A stretch of DNA of 64,000 nucleotides. Origin: Planctomycetales bacterium (lineage in GTDB: Bacteria; Planctomycetota; Planctomycetia; Planctomycetales; Planctomycetaceae). Below the pieces are notes generated by a model that was not told where the DNA came from, made no database searches, and saw nothing but the letters and a program-made list of their open reading frames with translations. A program made the translations under genes and the position numbers. Of this stretch, positions 1 to 8,969 are shown piece after piece; the first letter of the stretch is position 1; the number at the start of each line of letters is the position of its first letter. Where the stretch lies: the NCBI GenBank assembly GCA_026400835.1, contig JAPLOA010000081.1:48876-112875 (forward strand), read 5' to 3'.

Positions 1-236
1 TCGATGCAATCATCAATCACATGGGCAATTTTTTCGATTGCGTGCAATCTCGCAGAACGCCGGTTTCGGACATCGTGGGTTCGCATCGTACCGTGTCAAC
101 ATGCCACCTTGGAAACATCTCGATGCGTTTAGATCGCCCGCTGAGATGGGATCCAACCGAGGAAGAGTTCGTCGACGACAAAGAAGCGAACACCTGGCTA
201 AAACGCGAGCAGCGCAAGGGCTTTGAGACTATCTGA
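1..236 (+). CDS. Gfo/Idh/MocA-family oxidoreductase, C-terminal fragment (cut by window edge)
   Basis: The reading frame is open from the first bases (first full codon at base 3) and ends at TGA 234-236, so only the C-terminal ~78 residues are present. The motifs NFFDCVQSRRTP, HRTVSTCHLGNISMRL and LRWDPTEEEFVDDKEAN match the end of Planctomycete Gfo/Idh/MocA NAD(P)-dependent oxidoreductases, where a 'FLDCVKSR..P' helix is followed by 'CHLGNIA.RLGR.LRWDP'. The N-terminal Rossmann domain lies outside the window, so substrate and cofactor cannot be judged. These enzymes usually oxidise or reduce sugars or inositols, which suits the carbohydrate genes downstream. The next gene begins about 100 bases later on the same strand. 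Confidence 0.8.
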   Translation, partial: DAIINHMGNFFDCVQSRRTPVSDIVGSHRTVSTCHLGNISMRLDRPLRWDPTEEEFVDDKEANTWLKREQRKGFETI

Positions 237-336
237 ATGATGCCCATCCCTGCTCTCAGCATTAATCACGGTTACGGCTGCGAGTCGTAAACCTTTGGAG
301 CCAGATTGTACCAGGAAAAAGAAAGAAGAAATCAGA

Positions 337-921
337 GTGTCGAAACCAAAGGTCCTTATTGTTGTCGGTGACGCGGCGGAAACCGTCGATACACTTTACC
401 CCTACTATCGATTGATCGAAGGGGGATACCAACCGGTGGTTACGGCTCCCGAGAAGCGACTGTATCAAATGGTTCTTCACGAAGTGAAACCAGGCTGGAC
501 GATTACGAAAGAATGGGAAGGCTATTCGATCAACGCCGAGATCGCCTTCAAGGACATTCAGCCTGAAGAGTATGTTGGCATCTTTTTCAGTGGTGGACGG
601 GCTCCGGAATACATTCGCGATGACGCAGATTTGCTGCGGGTCACGAGATGGTTCTGGGACAATAAGCGCCCCATGGCCAGCGTGTGTCACGGCGTTGAAA
701 TCCCCGCGCGAGCCGGAATCGTGAAAGGGCTGCGCATGGCAACAGTCGCCAAGTGCAAGTTTGATCTCGAAGTCTGCGGCGGTATCTACGTGAATGAACC
801 GTGCGTGATCGATCGGCACATGGTCAGCGGTCGCACCTATCACGACAGTGGCCATTTCGTTGGACCGTGGATCGAGATGCTCAATGCGGCCCGCGCAAAC
901 AATAAAGCGACGAACTCGTAA
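337..921 (+). CDS. DJ-1/PfpI family protein
   Basis: A 194-residue protein with the DJ-1/PfpI (class I glutamine amidotransferase-like) fold. It opens with a beta strand KVLIVVGDAAE, and the nucleophile elbow ASVCHG holds the conserved cysteine near residue 113. Family members include glyoxalases, proteases and chaperones; the exact activity here cannot be told. I chose the GTG at 337 because the purine-rich AAGAAGAA lies just upstream and the protein then starts directly at the first strand. An in-frame TTG at 295 would add 14 charged residues of no known domain. The stop is 19 bases before the DUF1552 gene, so co-transcription is likely. Confidence 0.85.
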   Translation: MSKPKVLIVVGDAAETVDTLYPYYRLIEGGYQPVVTAPEKRLYQMVLHEVKPGWTITKEWEGYSINAEIAFKDIQPEEYVGIFFSGGRAPEYIRDDADLLRVTRWFWDNKRPMASVCHGVEIPARAGIVKGLRMATVAKCKFDLEVCGGIYVNEPCVIDRHMVSGRTYHDSGHFVGPWIEMLNAARANNKATNS

Positions 922-940
922 CTTGAACTTAGTCACCATT

Positions 941-2224
941 ATGAAACGCAGAACATTTCTCCAGTCACTCGCTGCGGCAAGTGCAGTCCCCGCGATAACT
1001 CCCACCGCGCTGACATTCCCCTGGTTCTCGAACCTCGCGCTGCATGGCGCAGAGATGGAGAAGGCACCACGGCGACTGGTTTGCATCGGGCTGGATTTCG
1101 GTTTGCGGCCTGAAGCGTTTTTCCCAGCGGGTCATGGGCCTGAGTTAGAGCTCACGCCATTACTGAAACCTTTAGAACGCTGGCAGAAAAAGATGACGGT
1201 GTTCTCGCAGCTTGATCATCCAGGCGTGCAGGGCGGGCATTATGGCGTTCACGCTTTTCTCAGCGGCGTGCGCCGCGAACAAGCCGCTGGTTTTCCCGAT
1301 GGCTGCGTGTCGCTTGATCAACTGGCAGAGGAAGAGCTGGTTGGATTGACTCGGTTTCCGTCGCTGTGCCTTGGCGTGGGAGGTGGCGATGCGATCTCAT
1401 GGACGCGATCGGGCATTGCAGTTCCGAAGCTTGAGGACCCATCGCAAGCGTTTCAGTTGCTTTTTAAGCCAGAACCTCAATCGGCGAAGGAGGCGCGACG
1501 CGCAGAGCTGACCGAGAATGAATCGGTCCTCTCGCTCATCGCGCAGGATGCAAAGCGCGTAGCGCCGCTGCTGGACCGCTGGGACCGCGAGAAGATGGAC
1601 GAGTTCATGGGCGCCATGCGAGATTTTGAGCGAGCGAACGCCACGAACATTGACTGGATCGACAAGCCGTTGCCAGTCGCTGGTGGCGAGAACCCCAAGT
1701 GGGACAACGCGGGCTGCATGGATCGCGTGCGAGCTAACCTGGATGTTGCGGCGCTTGCACTTCAAGCCGACGCGACGCGCATTGTCACGCTGAACATCGG
1801 CGGCTCTTTGCCGGTGACAAACATCCCTGGTATCGATCGCGGTTACCACGATCTTTCACACAGCGGCCATGATCCGGAGAAGCTGCGACAGCTTCACGTA
1901 ATCGAGTCCGCGTTGGTGGTCGAGCTGGATCACTTCCTCGAACGACTTGCCACGATGAAGGACATCGGAGGCAACTCGTTGCTGGAAAACACTACCGTAG
2001 TTTTCGGAAGCGGCATGGGGAACGCCAGCTCGCACGCGAACACGAACTTGCCTGTCGTTCTTGCTGGAGGAGGTTTCAAGCATGGGCGGCATCTGTTCTT
2101 TCCGAAGCAAGGCCGCCAACAGACGCCGCTGTGCAATCTCTTCGTTACTTTGCTTCAGCAGATGGGCATCGAACGCGATCGATTCGGATCAAGCACCGGA
2201 AACCTCAATGAATTTTTGGTGTGA
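941..2224 (+). CDS. DUF1552 domain protein with Tat signal
   Basis: A 427-residue secreted protein. It begins MKRRTFLQSLAAASAVP, a twin-arginine-like signal, followed by the DUF1552 body. Recognisable segments are GGHYGVHAFLSG, SLDQLAEE, and near the end ENTTVVFGSGMGNASSHAN and LPVVLAGGGF, typical of DUF1552/DUF1501-type proteins distantly related to sulfatases and alkaline phosphatases. I chose the ATG at 941 because it places the RR motif at the N-terminus; the frame is open further upstream without known homology. The stop TGA (2222-2224) is one base before the start of the DUF1592 cytochrome. The two families are regularly paired in Planctomycetes and presumably act together in the periplasm. 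Biochemical function is unknown. Confidence 0.88.
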   Translation: MKRRTFLQSLAAASAVPAITPTALTFPWFSNLALHGAEMEKAPRRLVCIGLDFGLRPEAFFPAGHGPELELTPLLKPLERWQKKMTVFSQLDHPGVQGGHYGVHAFLSGVRREQAAGFPDGCVSLDQLAEEELVGLTRFPSLCLGVGGGDAISWTRSGIAVPKLEDPSQAFQLLFKPEPQSAKEARRAELTENESVLSLIAQDAKRVAPLLDRWDREKMDEFMGAMRDFERANATNIDWIDKPLPVAGGENPKWDNAGCMDRVRANLDVAALALQADATRIVTLNIGGSLPVTNIPGIDRGYHDLSHSGHDPEKLRQLHVIESALVVELDHFLERLATMKDIGGNSLLENTTVVFGSGMGNASSHANTNLPVVLAGGGFKHGRHLFFPKQGRQQTPLCNLFVTLLQQMGIERDRFGSSTGNLNEFLV

Positions 2225-2225
2225 T

Positions 2226-4808
2226 ATGCCACGAAGTTTTCAGAATCATGCCGCAGGCCTTTGTTCTTTGGTAGGTATCGCTTTATCGCTCCTCTACTCC
2301 ACGACCCTGCATGCAGGGGACGTCGCGCAGTACGACCCCGAATGGTTCCTTTCGCAATACTGCCTCGGTTGTCACGGGGGCAACGAACAAAAGGGGGATC
2401 GTCGGTTTGATAATCTACCTACGACAATCGGCTCCGATGTCGCGATTGCCGAGCGCTGGCAGGAGGTGTTGCATCAGTTGCAGCTCGGTGAAATGCCGCC
2501 GTCAGATGAGAAACAACCAACCGACGAAGAACGACGCTCCATGATCGCATGGATTGAAGAACAAGTCACCAAGGCGCAGTCGATTGCTCAGGATCGCGGT
2601 GGGCAGGTTGTACATCGTCGGCTCAGTCGTGCCGAGTATTTGAACACCATAAAAGACCTCTTTGGGTTCGATGGGGACTTCGATCCCACCACCAGCTTCC
2701 CTGGCGATGAGGAACTGGAGGGCTTTCGCAACGTCGGTTCGGCGCTTCATACCTCGCGGCATCATCTCGAACAGTATCTTAAAGCGGCCGACGAAGTGCT
2801 CGAACAGGCTTACGATCTTGCCGATGTTAATGGTAAGCCGAAGATCGATGAATGGAAGGACAGTGCCGAGACGATGGGATCGCTTAATCCCGCTTTCGGA
2901 CTTGGCGTCATCAGTGAAGAGAAAGCAAACGGCCCTGCGTATATTCACCTCAGCCATGGTCTGCGGAATCAGGAACTGATCTTCGACAGCAAGCTATTCC
3001 TCAGCAAACTGAGTGCGACTGGTGTGCCGCACTCCGGTTGGTATGACATCGAAGTCGAAGCCACCGCCGCGAATCGCCAGCATCCCTACGGCAAGGATCT
3101 CATGCTTGGGGGCCTGGCACCGTATTACAAAGACATGAAGTCCTACTACGACGAATCGCAGCCGATGCAGCTCGGCATTGGCCGACAAGGCGAAGGGATG
3201 AAAGGGAATGGCTGGCGGCTGATCCCACCGAACATTGTTCACTCCGCCGAGTTGCCCGATAATCGCTATACCACCATCCGCGCTCGAATCTGGCTGGATC
3301 GAGGCACGGTGCCTTACCTCGCTTGGATCGACGGTCCGCCGAAAGGGACACGCGGCCAATTCATTTCGACCAAGCTCTATCAATATGACCGAAGTGTACC
3401 GAAGATCGAGAAGCACGTCTGGGAGAATCTCGCCCTTCGTGCCGAACGGGACAAGCTCTACCAACACCTCTACAAAGGCCCCGAAGTCCGTGTCCGCTAC
3501 TGGCAAGTCACTGGTCCGATGCGCGATGACAAGCCGCATCGTTCTCGGTCGCTGCTGTTTGAGAACATTAAGCCCGATGAAAAACAAATCGAGGCTGCCC
3601 GACTGCAAGCCGAACTTCAGCGACTCGCCAGTCGTCTTTTTCGTCGCGAGGTGGGCAGCGAAGACATCGCCCCCTATGTGAGCGCCGTGAAAAATCGTCT
3701 CGATGGCAAAACACTTTATGCCGACGCTGCACGACCCGTCTTCAAAGCCATGCTCTGCTCGTCAGAGTTCTTGTTTCTGACCGAGCCACAAACAGACGCG
3801 AAGGCCATCACGCCGATGCAGTTGGCCACTCGACTCTCTTACTTCCTAACCGCCGGTCCACCGGATGACGAACTCCGCGCGGTGGCGGCCAAAGGTTTGC
3901 TCGATGCGGCAACCATTCGCAGTGAGACCGACCGCATGCTTAACTCATCGCGCGGCGATCGCTTCTTGCGGCTGTTCACTGAGCAGTGGCTCGGCTTGAA
4001 TAAGCTCGGCACCATGCCACCAGCCAAGGAGACTTTCCCCTCGTATCATATCGACCGACTGGAGCCAGCGATGAGAGAAGAGACCTGGCGATTCATCGCG
4101 GAAATCATCCGTACCGACCAACCGGTCACGGCGATTGTCGACGCTGACTTCACGTATCTCAATGCAGGTCTCGCGCGGCTTTACGATTTCCCTGCGGTTA
4201 GCGGCGATCACTTACAACGCGTCAGGTTGCCCAATGATTCACCACGCCGCGGATTGCTGGGCCATGCAAGCGTTCTCACGATCACAGCCAACGGAGTCGA
4301 GACTTCACCGGTAACGCGTGGTGTCTGGTTGCTTGAAAAGCTTTTTGGAACACCGCCCAGTCCACCGCCACCGGACGTACCGCCCATCGAGCCCGACATT
4401 CGCGGCGCCACGACGATCCGTCAGCAGTTGGAAAAGCATCGCAATGTTCAGGCCTGTGCCGACTGCCACGCCAAGATCGATCCGCTCGGCTACGCCCTCG
4501 AAGCCTATGACCCCATCGGCCACTTTCGCAGCGCCTACCCAAACGGAGCCGCCATCGACACCACCGGCGAGTACCGCGGCCAAACCATTAGTAGCCCCGC
4601 CGACATCCGAATCTATCTCGTAGATCACCCCGAGCTGCTCGCGCACAACCTTGCCCACCGTCTCCTTACCTACGCCCTCGGCCGCCCACTCGGATTCGCT
4701 GACCAACCCGCTCTTCGGAGACTGCAATCCGATTGGAAGGCGAAGAACTACACCCTCCGCGAACTCATCCACATCATCGCCATTAGCGAGCTGCTGCGCC
4801 AGCCGTAG
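2226..4808 (+). CDS. DUF1592/DUF1588/DUF1585/DUF1587 cytochrome-like protein
   Basis: An 860-residue exported protein: a signal peptide over residues ~1-33, then a cytochrome-c-like haem site CLGCHGG, a DUF1587 segment with RLSRAEYLNTIKDLFG, a middle region, DUF1592 (ATRLSYFLTAGPPDDEL), DUF1588 (RRGLLGHASVLTITANG) and DUF1585 with a second possible haem site in ACADCHAKIDPLGYALE. This order is the standard Planctomycete DUF1592-family layout. ATG 2226 directly follows the DUF1552 stop, and an in-frame ATG at 2208 would overlap that gene. With DUF1552 it probably forms a periplasmic redox or hydrolytic pair for polysaccharide use; the substrate is not known. Confidence 0.88.
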   Translation: MPRSFQNHAAGLCSLVGIALSLLYSTTLHAGDVAQYDPEWFLSQYCLGCHGGNEQKGDRRFDNLPTTIGSDVAIAERWQEVLHQLQLGEMPPSDEKQPTDEERRSMIAWIEEQVTKAQSIAQDRGGQVVHRRLSRAEYLNTIKDLFGFDGDFDPTTSFPGDEELEGFRNVGSALHTSRHHLEQYLKAADEVLEQAYDLADVNGKPKIDEWKDSAETMGSLNPAFGLGVISEEKANGPAYIHLSHGLRNQELIFDSKLFLSKLSATGVPHSGWYDIEVEATAANRQHPYGKDLMLGGLAPYYKDMKSYYDESQPMQLGIGRQGEGMKGNGWRLIPPNIVHSAELPDNRYTTIRARIWLDRGTVPYLAWIDGPPKGTRGQFISTKLYQYDRSVPKIEKHVWENLALRAERDKLYQHLYKGPEVRVRYWQVTGPMRDDKPHRSRSLLFENIKPDEKQIEAARLQAELQRLASRLFRREVGSEDIAPYVSAVKNRLDGKTLYADAARPVFKAMLCSSEFLFLTEPQTDAKAITPMQLATRLSYFLTAGPPDDELRAVAAKGLLDAATIRSETDRMLNSSRGDRFLRLFTEQWLGLNKLGTMPPAKETFPSYHIDRLEPAMREETWRFIAEIIRTDQPVTAIVDADFTYLNAGLARLYDFPAVSGDHLQRVRLPNDSPRRGLLGHASVLTITANGVETSPVTRGVWLLEKLFGTPPSPPPPDVPPIEPDIRGATTIRQQLEKHRNVQACADCHAKIDPLGYALEAYDPIGHFRSAYPNGAAIDTTGEYRGQTISSPADIRIYLVDHPELLAHNLAHRLLTYALGRPLGFADQPALRRLQSDWKAKNYTLRELIHIIAISELLRQP

Positions 4809-4826
4809 AACTGGATTCTCGTAACC

Positions 4827-5227
4827 ATGAAACCCATCAACATCATCCTCACTGCCCTGCTGTTATCGCTGCTAGCCACGGTGGCACCGCTAGCTACGCC
4901 GTTCGCCGCTGATACTTCCTCGCTTTTGGCTGCCGATTATTATGTTGCTGCAGATGGAAATGATTCCAATCCTGGGACGATTCTTCAGCCGTTTGCCACG
5001 ATCGAAGAAGCTTGTCTCGCCGTTCAATCTCGTATCGCAACCGGGGATGACGAAGGACATTACGGTCATGCTGCGCGGGGAAACGAAACATGGGTTGAGT
5101 CCATTGCTCGCCGCTTCGGTCTCGAATCGACCTTACGACCACGCGGACGCTCAAGTACGCAACTTACCAAACAGAGACTCCTGACACCTTTGTTTGTTCC
5201 ATAAACCCAATGTCCTTCTCGCTGTGA
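4827..5227 (+). pseudogene. Decayed parallel beta-helix (polysaccharide lyase-like) N-terminus
   Basis: It starts with a signal peptide (MKPINIILTALLLSLLAT) and the segment YYVAADGNDSNPGT..QPFATIEEA, the usual opening of secreted right-handed beta-helix proteins and pectate-lyase-like enzymes. The homology then jumps frames: PGMTKDITVMLRGET continues in a second frame near 5040-5090, and TLKYATYQTETPDTF, resembling 'VTYAAYPGETPVF', appears in a third near 5147-5190. The three pieces are collinear with the family, so this is a frameshifted and truncated remnant. Nothing of the rest of the helix is visible before the next gene. Confidence 0.7.
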
Positions 5228-5324
5228 CCACATTCGCCCCGTGGAACGCCATTACCAGTTCCTCGCTTGCCTCGTGGTGGGGCCGGCGCTCCATTCCTCA
5301 AGACACATCAAACAGGCAGTCCGC

Positions 5325-7841
5325 ATGAAATACTCGATTCTTCTGCTTTTGATCCTCACATCGCAAATCGAGGCCGCGAACTGGCCGCTGGAAGACATCA
5401 ATGACACATTGATCATGCGTGGCGCTGCTAAGACGGCCGCCGGGGCCTCCGGGCAGAGCCTGGTGCTTGACGGCGAGTCGCTGATTGAACTCAAGGATAG
5501 CGCAGACGTCGCCAGCGACGCCTTCACCGTTTCGTTGTGGTTCAATCCGTATGATCTCGCTGGTGAGCAGCAGATGCTGGTCGGCAAGAATCGTTATTCG
5601 CGAAACGAGCGACAGTGGAGTCTCACCATCGAGCCGGACGGCAAACTGAAAGCACACCTGCGGCAGAACGACTGGAGTACGATTTCCTGTGACGAACCGC
5701 TCGTCGCCGGAAAATGGTTTTTCGCAACTTTGGTGGCCGACTCAGGCAAAGCAACGCTGTTCCTGAACGGAAAGCCCGTGGGCGAAGTAAAGCTTCAGAC
5801 GCCCATCGCCGCCACACCGGCTCCCATCACACTTGGCGGCATCTGGGATGCGGATCAGGTGCGCCAGCCCTTCACCGGTGCCCTGGATGAACTCACCCTG
5901 GAACCCCGTGCGTTGAAGGCAGAGGAGGTCGCCGCAGGTTACCGACCGGTATCCGCCATGCACGATATGACGACGGTGGTCGGACTGCCATTGTGGGACG
6001 TCGCGCACCCGCTCCCGAAAGCCGCCGAGCTGCCGCGGGTGGCAGCCGCGGAGTTTTATGTCATTAAAAATCAGCAACCAGATACGGATCAGTGCAAGTT
6101 CACGCTTGGCGTTGGCCTCGCCTGGCACAAAGGAAAGCTATACGCCTCCTATGGTTACAACAAGGGCCATGAAAATACGCCCACCGAGGAAGCTCATGTG
6201 AAGGTTAGCGACGATGGGGGCAAGACTTGGAGTCCGACCGTGGTCATGGATGCAGGCGAGGGCGATATCGCGGTGAGCCACGGCGTCTTCCTCTCGCACG
6301 GTGGGAGCCTGTGGGCCTTCATGGGTGCCTTTTATGCACATGAGAAACTCTACCACCGCGTGCATGCCCGCGCCTACAAGTTGAATGAAACCACGGGAGC
6401 CTGGGAGCCGCGTGGAGCCATCGTGGACGGCGGATTCTGGCCCATGCAGGAGCCGCAGAAAATGCCAGATGGAAACTGGATCATGGCCGGGTTCCGCATC
6501 GGCGAAGCTGGCAATCTGCCTGCGGTGGCCATCAGCAAGGGCGACGACTTCACGAAGTGGGATCTCGTCGTCATTCCTGCCGCACCCGGTCTTGGCAACA
6601 TCTGGGGCGAGTCCACCGTCATCGTCGAAGACAAACGCATTCTCAACATCGCCCGCTACGGCAGAAAGGCATTGGCCTTGCTCTCCATCAGCGAGGACCA
6701 CGGCCGCACGTGGACGCCCACGGCACCATCGAATCTGCCCATGGCTACCAGCAAACCCTACGCCGGCACGTTGAGTACCGGCGAGCCCTACCTTGTCTGC
6801 ACTACCACGGCCGACACCGGCGGAGCGCGTTCCCCCTTGACCATCGCGGTGGGCAAACCAGGCGAATCGGTTTTCAGCAAGGTCTTTCTCATTCGCGCGT
6901 CGGTCTTCGAGGGCACGCCGGGAGTCTCCGACCCGAAAGCCGACTTCAGTTACCCTTATGCCATCGAGCACGACGGCAAGCTCTACATCGGCTACACCCA
7001 CAAAAGCCACGCAGCGAACGAACTGGTCGTCATCCCGATTGATCGACTGCGAGTCGAACACCATTCTCTGTCGCAAACGGAGCCAACCAACGTCAAAGAA
7101 GCGGCCGCGATGAAGGCTCGCGAAGAAGCGGATTTGGAGGAGAAGTATCAAGCCTGGGTGGCAAAGCTGACATCCGCACAGCAAGCATGGGAGAAAACAT
7201 TGCAGGCGGAGCTTGGCAGCTTCTATCTGCCGATTCACAAGCGTGAGAAGGTTGCCGGGAAGTCCAACGCCTGGGAATTCGTCGAAGATGATCCCGCTTT
7301 GCCGCGAGTGCTTCTCATTGGCGATTCGGTCTCACGCGCCTACACGCAAACGGTCCGAAAGGAACTTACGGGAATCGCCAACGTGCATCGTGCTCCGGCC
7401 AACTGCGGTCCAACGTCGACCGGGCTGAAGAAGATTGACGTATGGCTGGGCAACGGCAAGTGGGACGTGATCCACTTCAATTTCGGAATCCACGATCGCG
7501 CGACACCGCTGGCGGATTACGCAACTCGGCTTGAACAACTTGTCGAGCGAATGCAGCAGACGGGTGCGAAGCTGGTTTGGGCCAGTACAACGCCGATTCC
7601 CGACGTCGCCGACAAGTACTCCGCCGAATCGATTATCGAGCGCAACGCAGCTGCCGCTGAAGTGATGCAACGACACGCAGTCGCCATTGATGATCTCTTC
7701 ACTGCAATCACGCCACGGCTGGCCGATTTGCAGAACCCCAGTGACGTCCACTTTACCGGGCCGGGAAATGAATTTCTGGGTGAGCAGGTAGCGGCGTATC
7801 TTAAGTCAATGATTCCGATTGTGTCCGAGCCAGGGCAGTGA
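5325..7841 (+). CDS. LamG-sialidase-SGNH hydrolase fusion, secreted
   Basis: An 838-residue protein with three modules. Residues 1-19 are a signal peptide. A LamG/concanavalin-like lectin domain follows at ~25-200 (FTVSLWFNPYDLAGEQQMLV). A BNR sialidase-type propeller spans ~225-560, with Asp-box-like repeats VSDDGGKTWSP and SEDHGRTWTP. A charged helical linker at ~580-640 precedes an SGNH/GDSL hydrolase at ~655-838. The SGNH blocks are visible: the nucleophile in LLIGDSVSRAY near 667, an Asn block HFNFGIHD, and the Asp-His pair in PSDVHFTGPG near 806. I chose ATG 5325 because it starts the signal peptide. A plausible role is cleaving sialic-acid-like sugars and removing O-acyl groups; neither substrate is proven. 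Confidence 0.85.
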   Translation: MKYSILLLLILTSQIEAANWPLEDINDTLIMRGAAKTAAGASGQSLVLDGESLIELKDSADVASDAFTVSLWFNPYDLAGEQQMLVGKNRYSRNERQWSLTIEPDGKLKAHLRQNDWSTISCDEPLVAGKWFFATLVADSGKATLFLNGKPVGEVKLQTPIAATPAPITLGGIWDADQVRQPFTGALDELTLEPRALKAEEVAAGYRPVSAMHDMTTVVGLPLWDVAHPLPKAAELPRVAAAEFYVIKNQQPDTDQCKFTLGVGLAWHKGKLYASYGYNKGHENTPTEEAHVKVSDDGGKTWSPTVVMDAGEGDIAVSHGVFLSHGGSLWAFMGAFYAHEKLYHRVHARAYKLNETTGAWEPRGAIVDGGFWPMQEPQKMPDGNWIMAGFRIGEAGNLPAVAISKGDDFTKWDLVVIPAAPGLGNIWGESTVIVEDKRILNIARYGRKALALLSISEDHGRTWTPTAPSNLPMATSKPYAGTLSTGEPYLVCTTTADTGGARSPLTIAVGKPGESVFSKVFLIRASVFEGTPGVSDPKADFSYPYAIEHDGKLYIGYTHKSHAANELVVIPIDRLRVEHHSLSQTEPTNVKEAAAMKAREEADLEEKYQAWVAKLTSAQQAWEKTLQAELGSFYLPIHKREKVAGKSNAWEFVEDDPALPRVLLIGDSVSRAYTQTVRKELTGIANVHRAPANCGPTSTGLKKIDVWLGNGKWDVIHFNFGIHDRATPLADYATRLEQLVERMQQTGAKLVWASTTPIPDVADKYSAESIIERNAAAAEVMQRHAVAIDDLFTAITPRLADLQNPSDVHFTGPGNEFLGEQVAAYLKSMIPIVSEPGQ

Positions 7842-7865
7842 CGTCAAAAAATGGGCGACAGAAAA

Positions 7866-8183
7866 ATGAAATGCACGCTTAAATTACTCCGCAACCACTG
7901 CGTGATAGCATCGTTCGCGATCATCTGCCTGTTCCTGTTTGCGGTTGCTTCGGCCGCCGAACCGCTGCGAGAGACAAGCGACATGTTTCCGCCGGGGTTG
8001 AATGGCGTTGCTCGCTATCGCATTCCCGGCGTCGTGGTCACTCCCGAAGGAACCGTGCTGGCATATTGCGCGGCACGTCGGAACAATAGCTCCGACTGGG
8101 GTGAGATCGAAATCCATCTACGACACCCGCTCGTCGTTGTGTCCATGCCCGATCATCCTGGTTGTCTGTCAACGGTCGAGTAA
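7866..8183 (+). pseudogene. Truncated sialidase (N-terminus only)
   Basis: A signal peptide (MKCTLKLLRNHCVIASFAII) is followed by the N-terminal strands of an exo-sialidase: NGVARYRIPGVVVTPEGTVL and AARRNNSSDWGEIEIHLR, a strong match to the conserved 'RIPG.V...G.LLA..EAR' Arg region of bacterial sialidases. After HLR, where 'RS.DGG.TW' should follow, the frame runs into unrelated sequence and stops at 8183. At least three quarters of the enzyme is missing. The convergent aldolase gene ends 54 bases further on, so the deletion probably joined two formerly separate segments. An in-frame ATG also exists at 7851. Confidence 0.75.
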
Positions 8184-8237
8184 GTGATTGCAGGGCGTGC
8201 TACTCATCAAATTATGGCTGACAATGCACTACTGGCA

Positions 8238-8969
8238 TCACTGCGACCTGCGCCCATCCGCCAGAATTTTCAGGTAAGCCTGTCTCAGAATGCTGAGGTC
8301 GGACTCCACGGCAATCTCCGTGAAACCTTGATCTGCAAACTTCGTGATCGTTTCGACATCCCGGCACAGGATTCCCGCTGCCTTTCCATACTTCAGGGTC
8401 GCGTTCACGACCGCAGCCAGACAGGCTTCAAAGTCAGCAACGTTCCATTCGGGATGATGCTCCAGATCGTGGCGCAGATCTGCGGGACCTACAAACAGCA
8501 CGTCCACACCATCGACCGCCGCAATCGCCTCGACGTTCTTCATTCCCTCGACCGACTCTATCTGAGCCATGATGCGTGGTGCCGACTCGGCGTCGGTGGC
8601 GAAGGTGAGACCATAGCCATGCGTTCGAACGGTGCGTGACAGACCACGTCGACCGCGCGGAGCATAGTACGCGGCGCTGACGATTTCGCGGGCCGTCTCG
8701 GCAGATTCCACATGCGGCACCATGATCCCCTTTGCACCCCAGTCGAGCACGCGGGCAATCTGATCGGGATATGGGGCTCCCACGCGCACGACAGGCTTCG
8801 TGGCGCGGCCGCCGAGCGCGCGAAGCTGACCGGGCAAAGCCGCCTCAGGTTCACACCCGTGCTCCAGATCGAGCAGCAGCCAGTCGAACCCGCACAACGC
8901 CGCCAGTTCGGCAATCGCAGGTGATCCGGTCGAGAGCCAGGTTCCCAGTCGAAGAGACGATTTGGTCAT
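8238..8969 (-). CDS. HpcH/HpaI family 2-oxo acid aldolase
   Basis: A 243-residue class II (metal-dependent) aldolase of the HpcH/HpaI family, which splits 4-hydroxy-2-oxo acids such as 4-hydroxy-2-oxoheptanedioate or 2-keto-3-deoxy-sugar acids into pyruvate and an aldehyde. Family landmarks are present: LLLDLEHGCEP (catalytic His), VVRVGAPYPDQ (substrate Arg), MVPHVESAE, AQIESVEGM (metal Glu) and VDVLFVGPADL (metal Asp). Start: the ATG at 8969 overlaps the kinase stop as ATGA, a classic coupled start; an upstream ATG at 8978 would lie inside the kinase gene. It is the last gene of the sialidase operon. The physiological substrate is not shown by sequence. Confidence 0.88.
   Translation of the reverse strand: MTKSSLRLGTWLSTGSPAIAELAALCGFDWLLLDLEHGCEPEAALPGQLRALGGRATKPVVRVGAPYPDQIARVLDWGAKGIMVPHVESAETAREIVSAAYYAPRGRRGLSRTVRTHGYGLTFATDAESAPRIMAQIESVEGMKNVEAIAAVDGVDVLFVGPADLRHDLEHHPEWNVADFEACLAAVVNATLKYGKAAGILCRDVETITKFADQGFTEIAVESDLSILRQAYLKILADGRRSQ

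Noticed and set aside
262..1086. 274-codon - strand frame opposite the DJ-1 and DUF1552 genes
   Set aside because: It is antisense to two well-supported genes and has no family features.
6138..7238. 366-codon - strand frame
   Set aside because: It mirrors the sialidase and linker part of the three-domain enzyme; the composition is that of an antisense shadow and no domain is recognisable.
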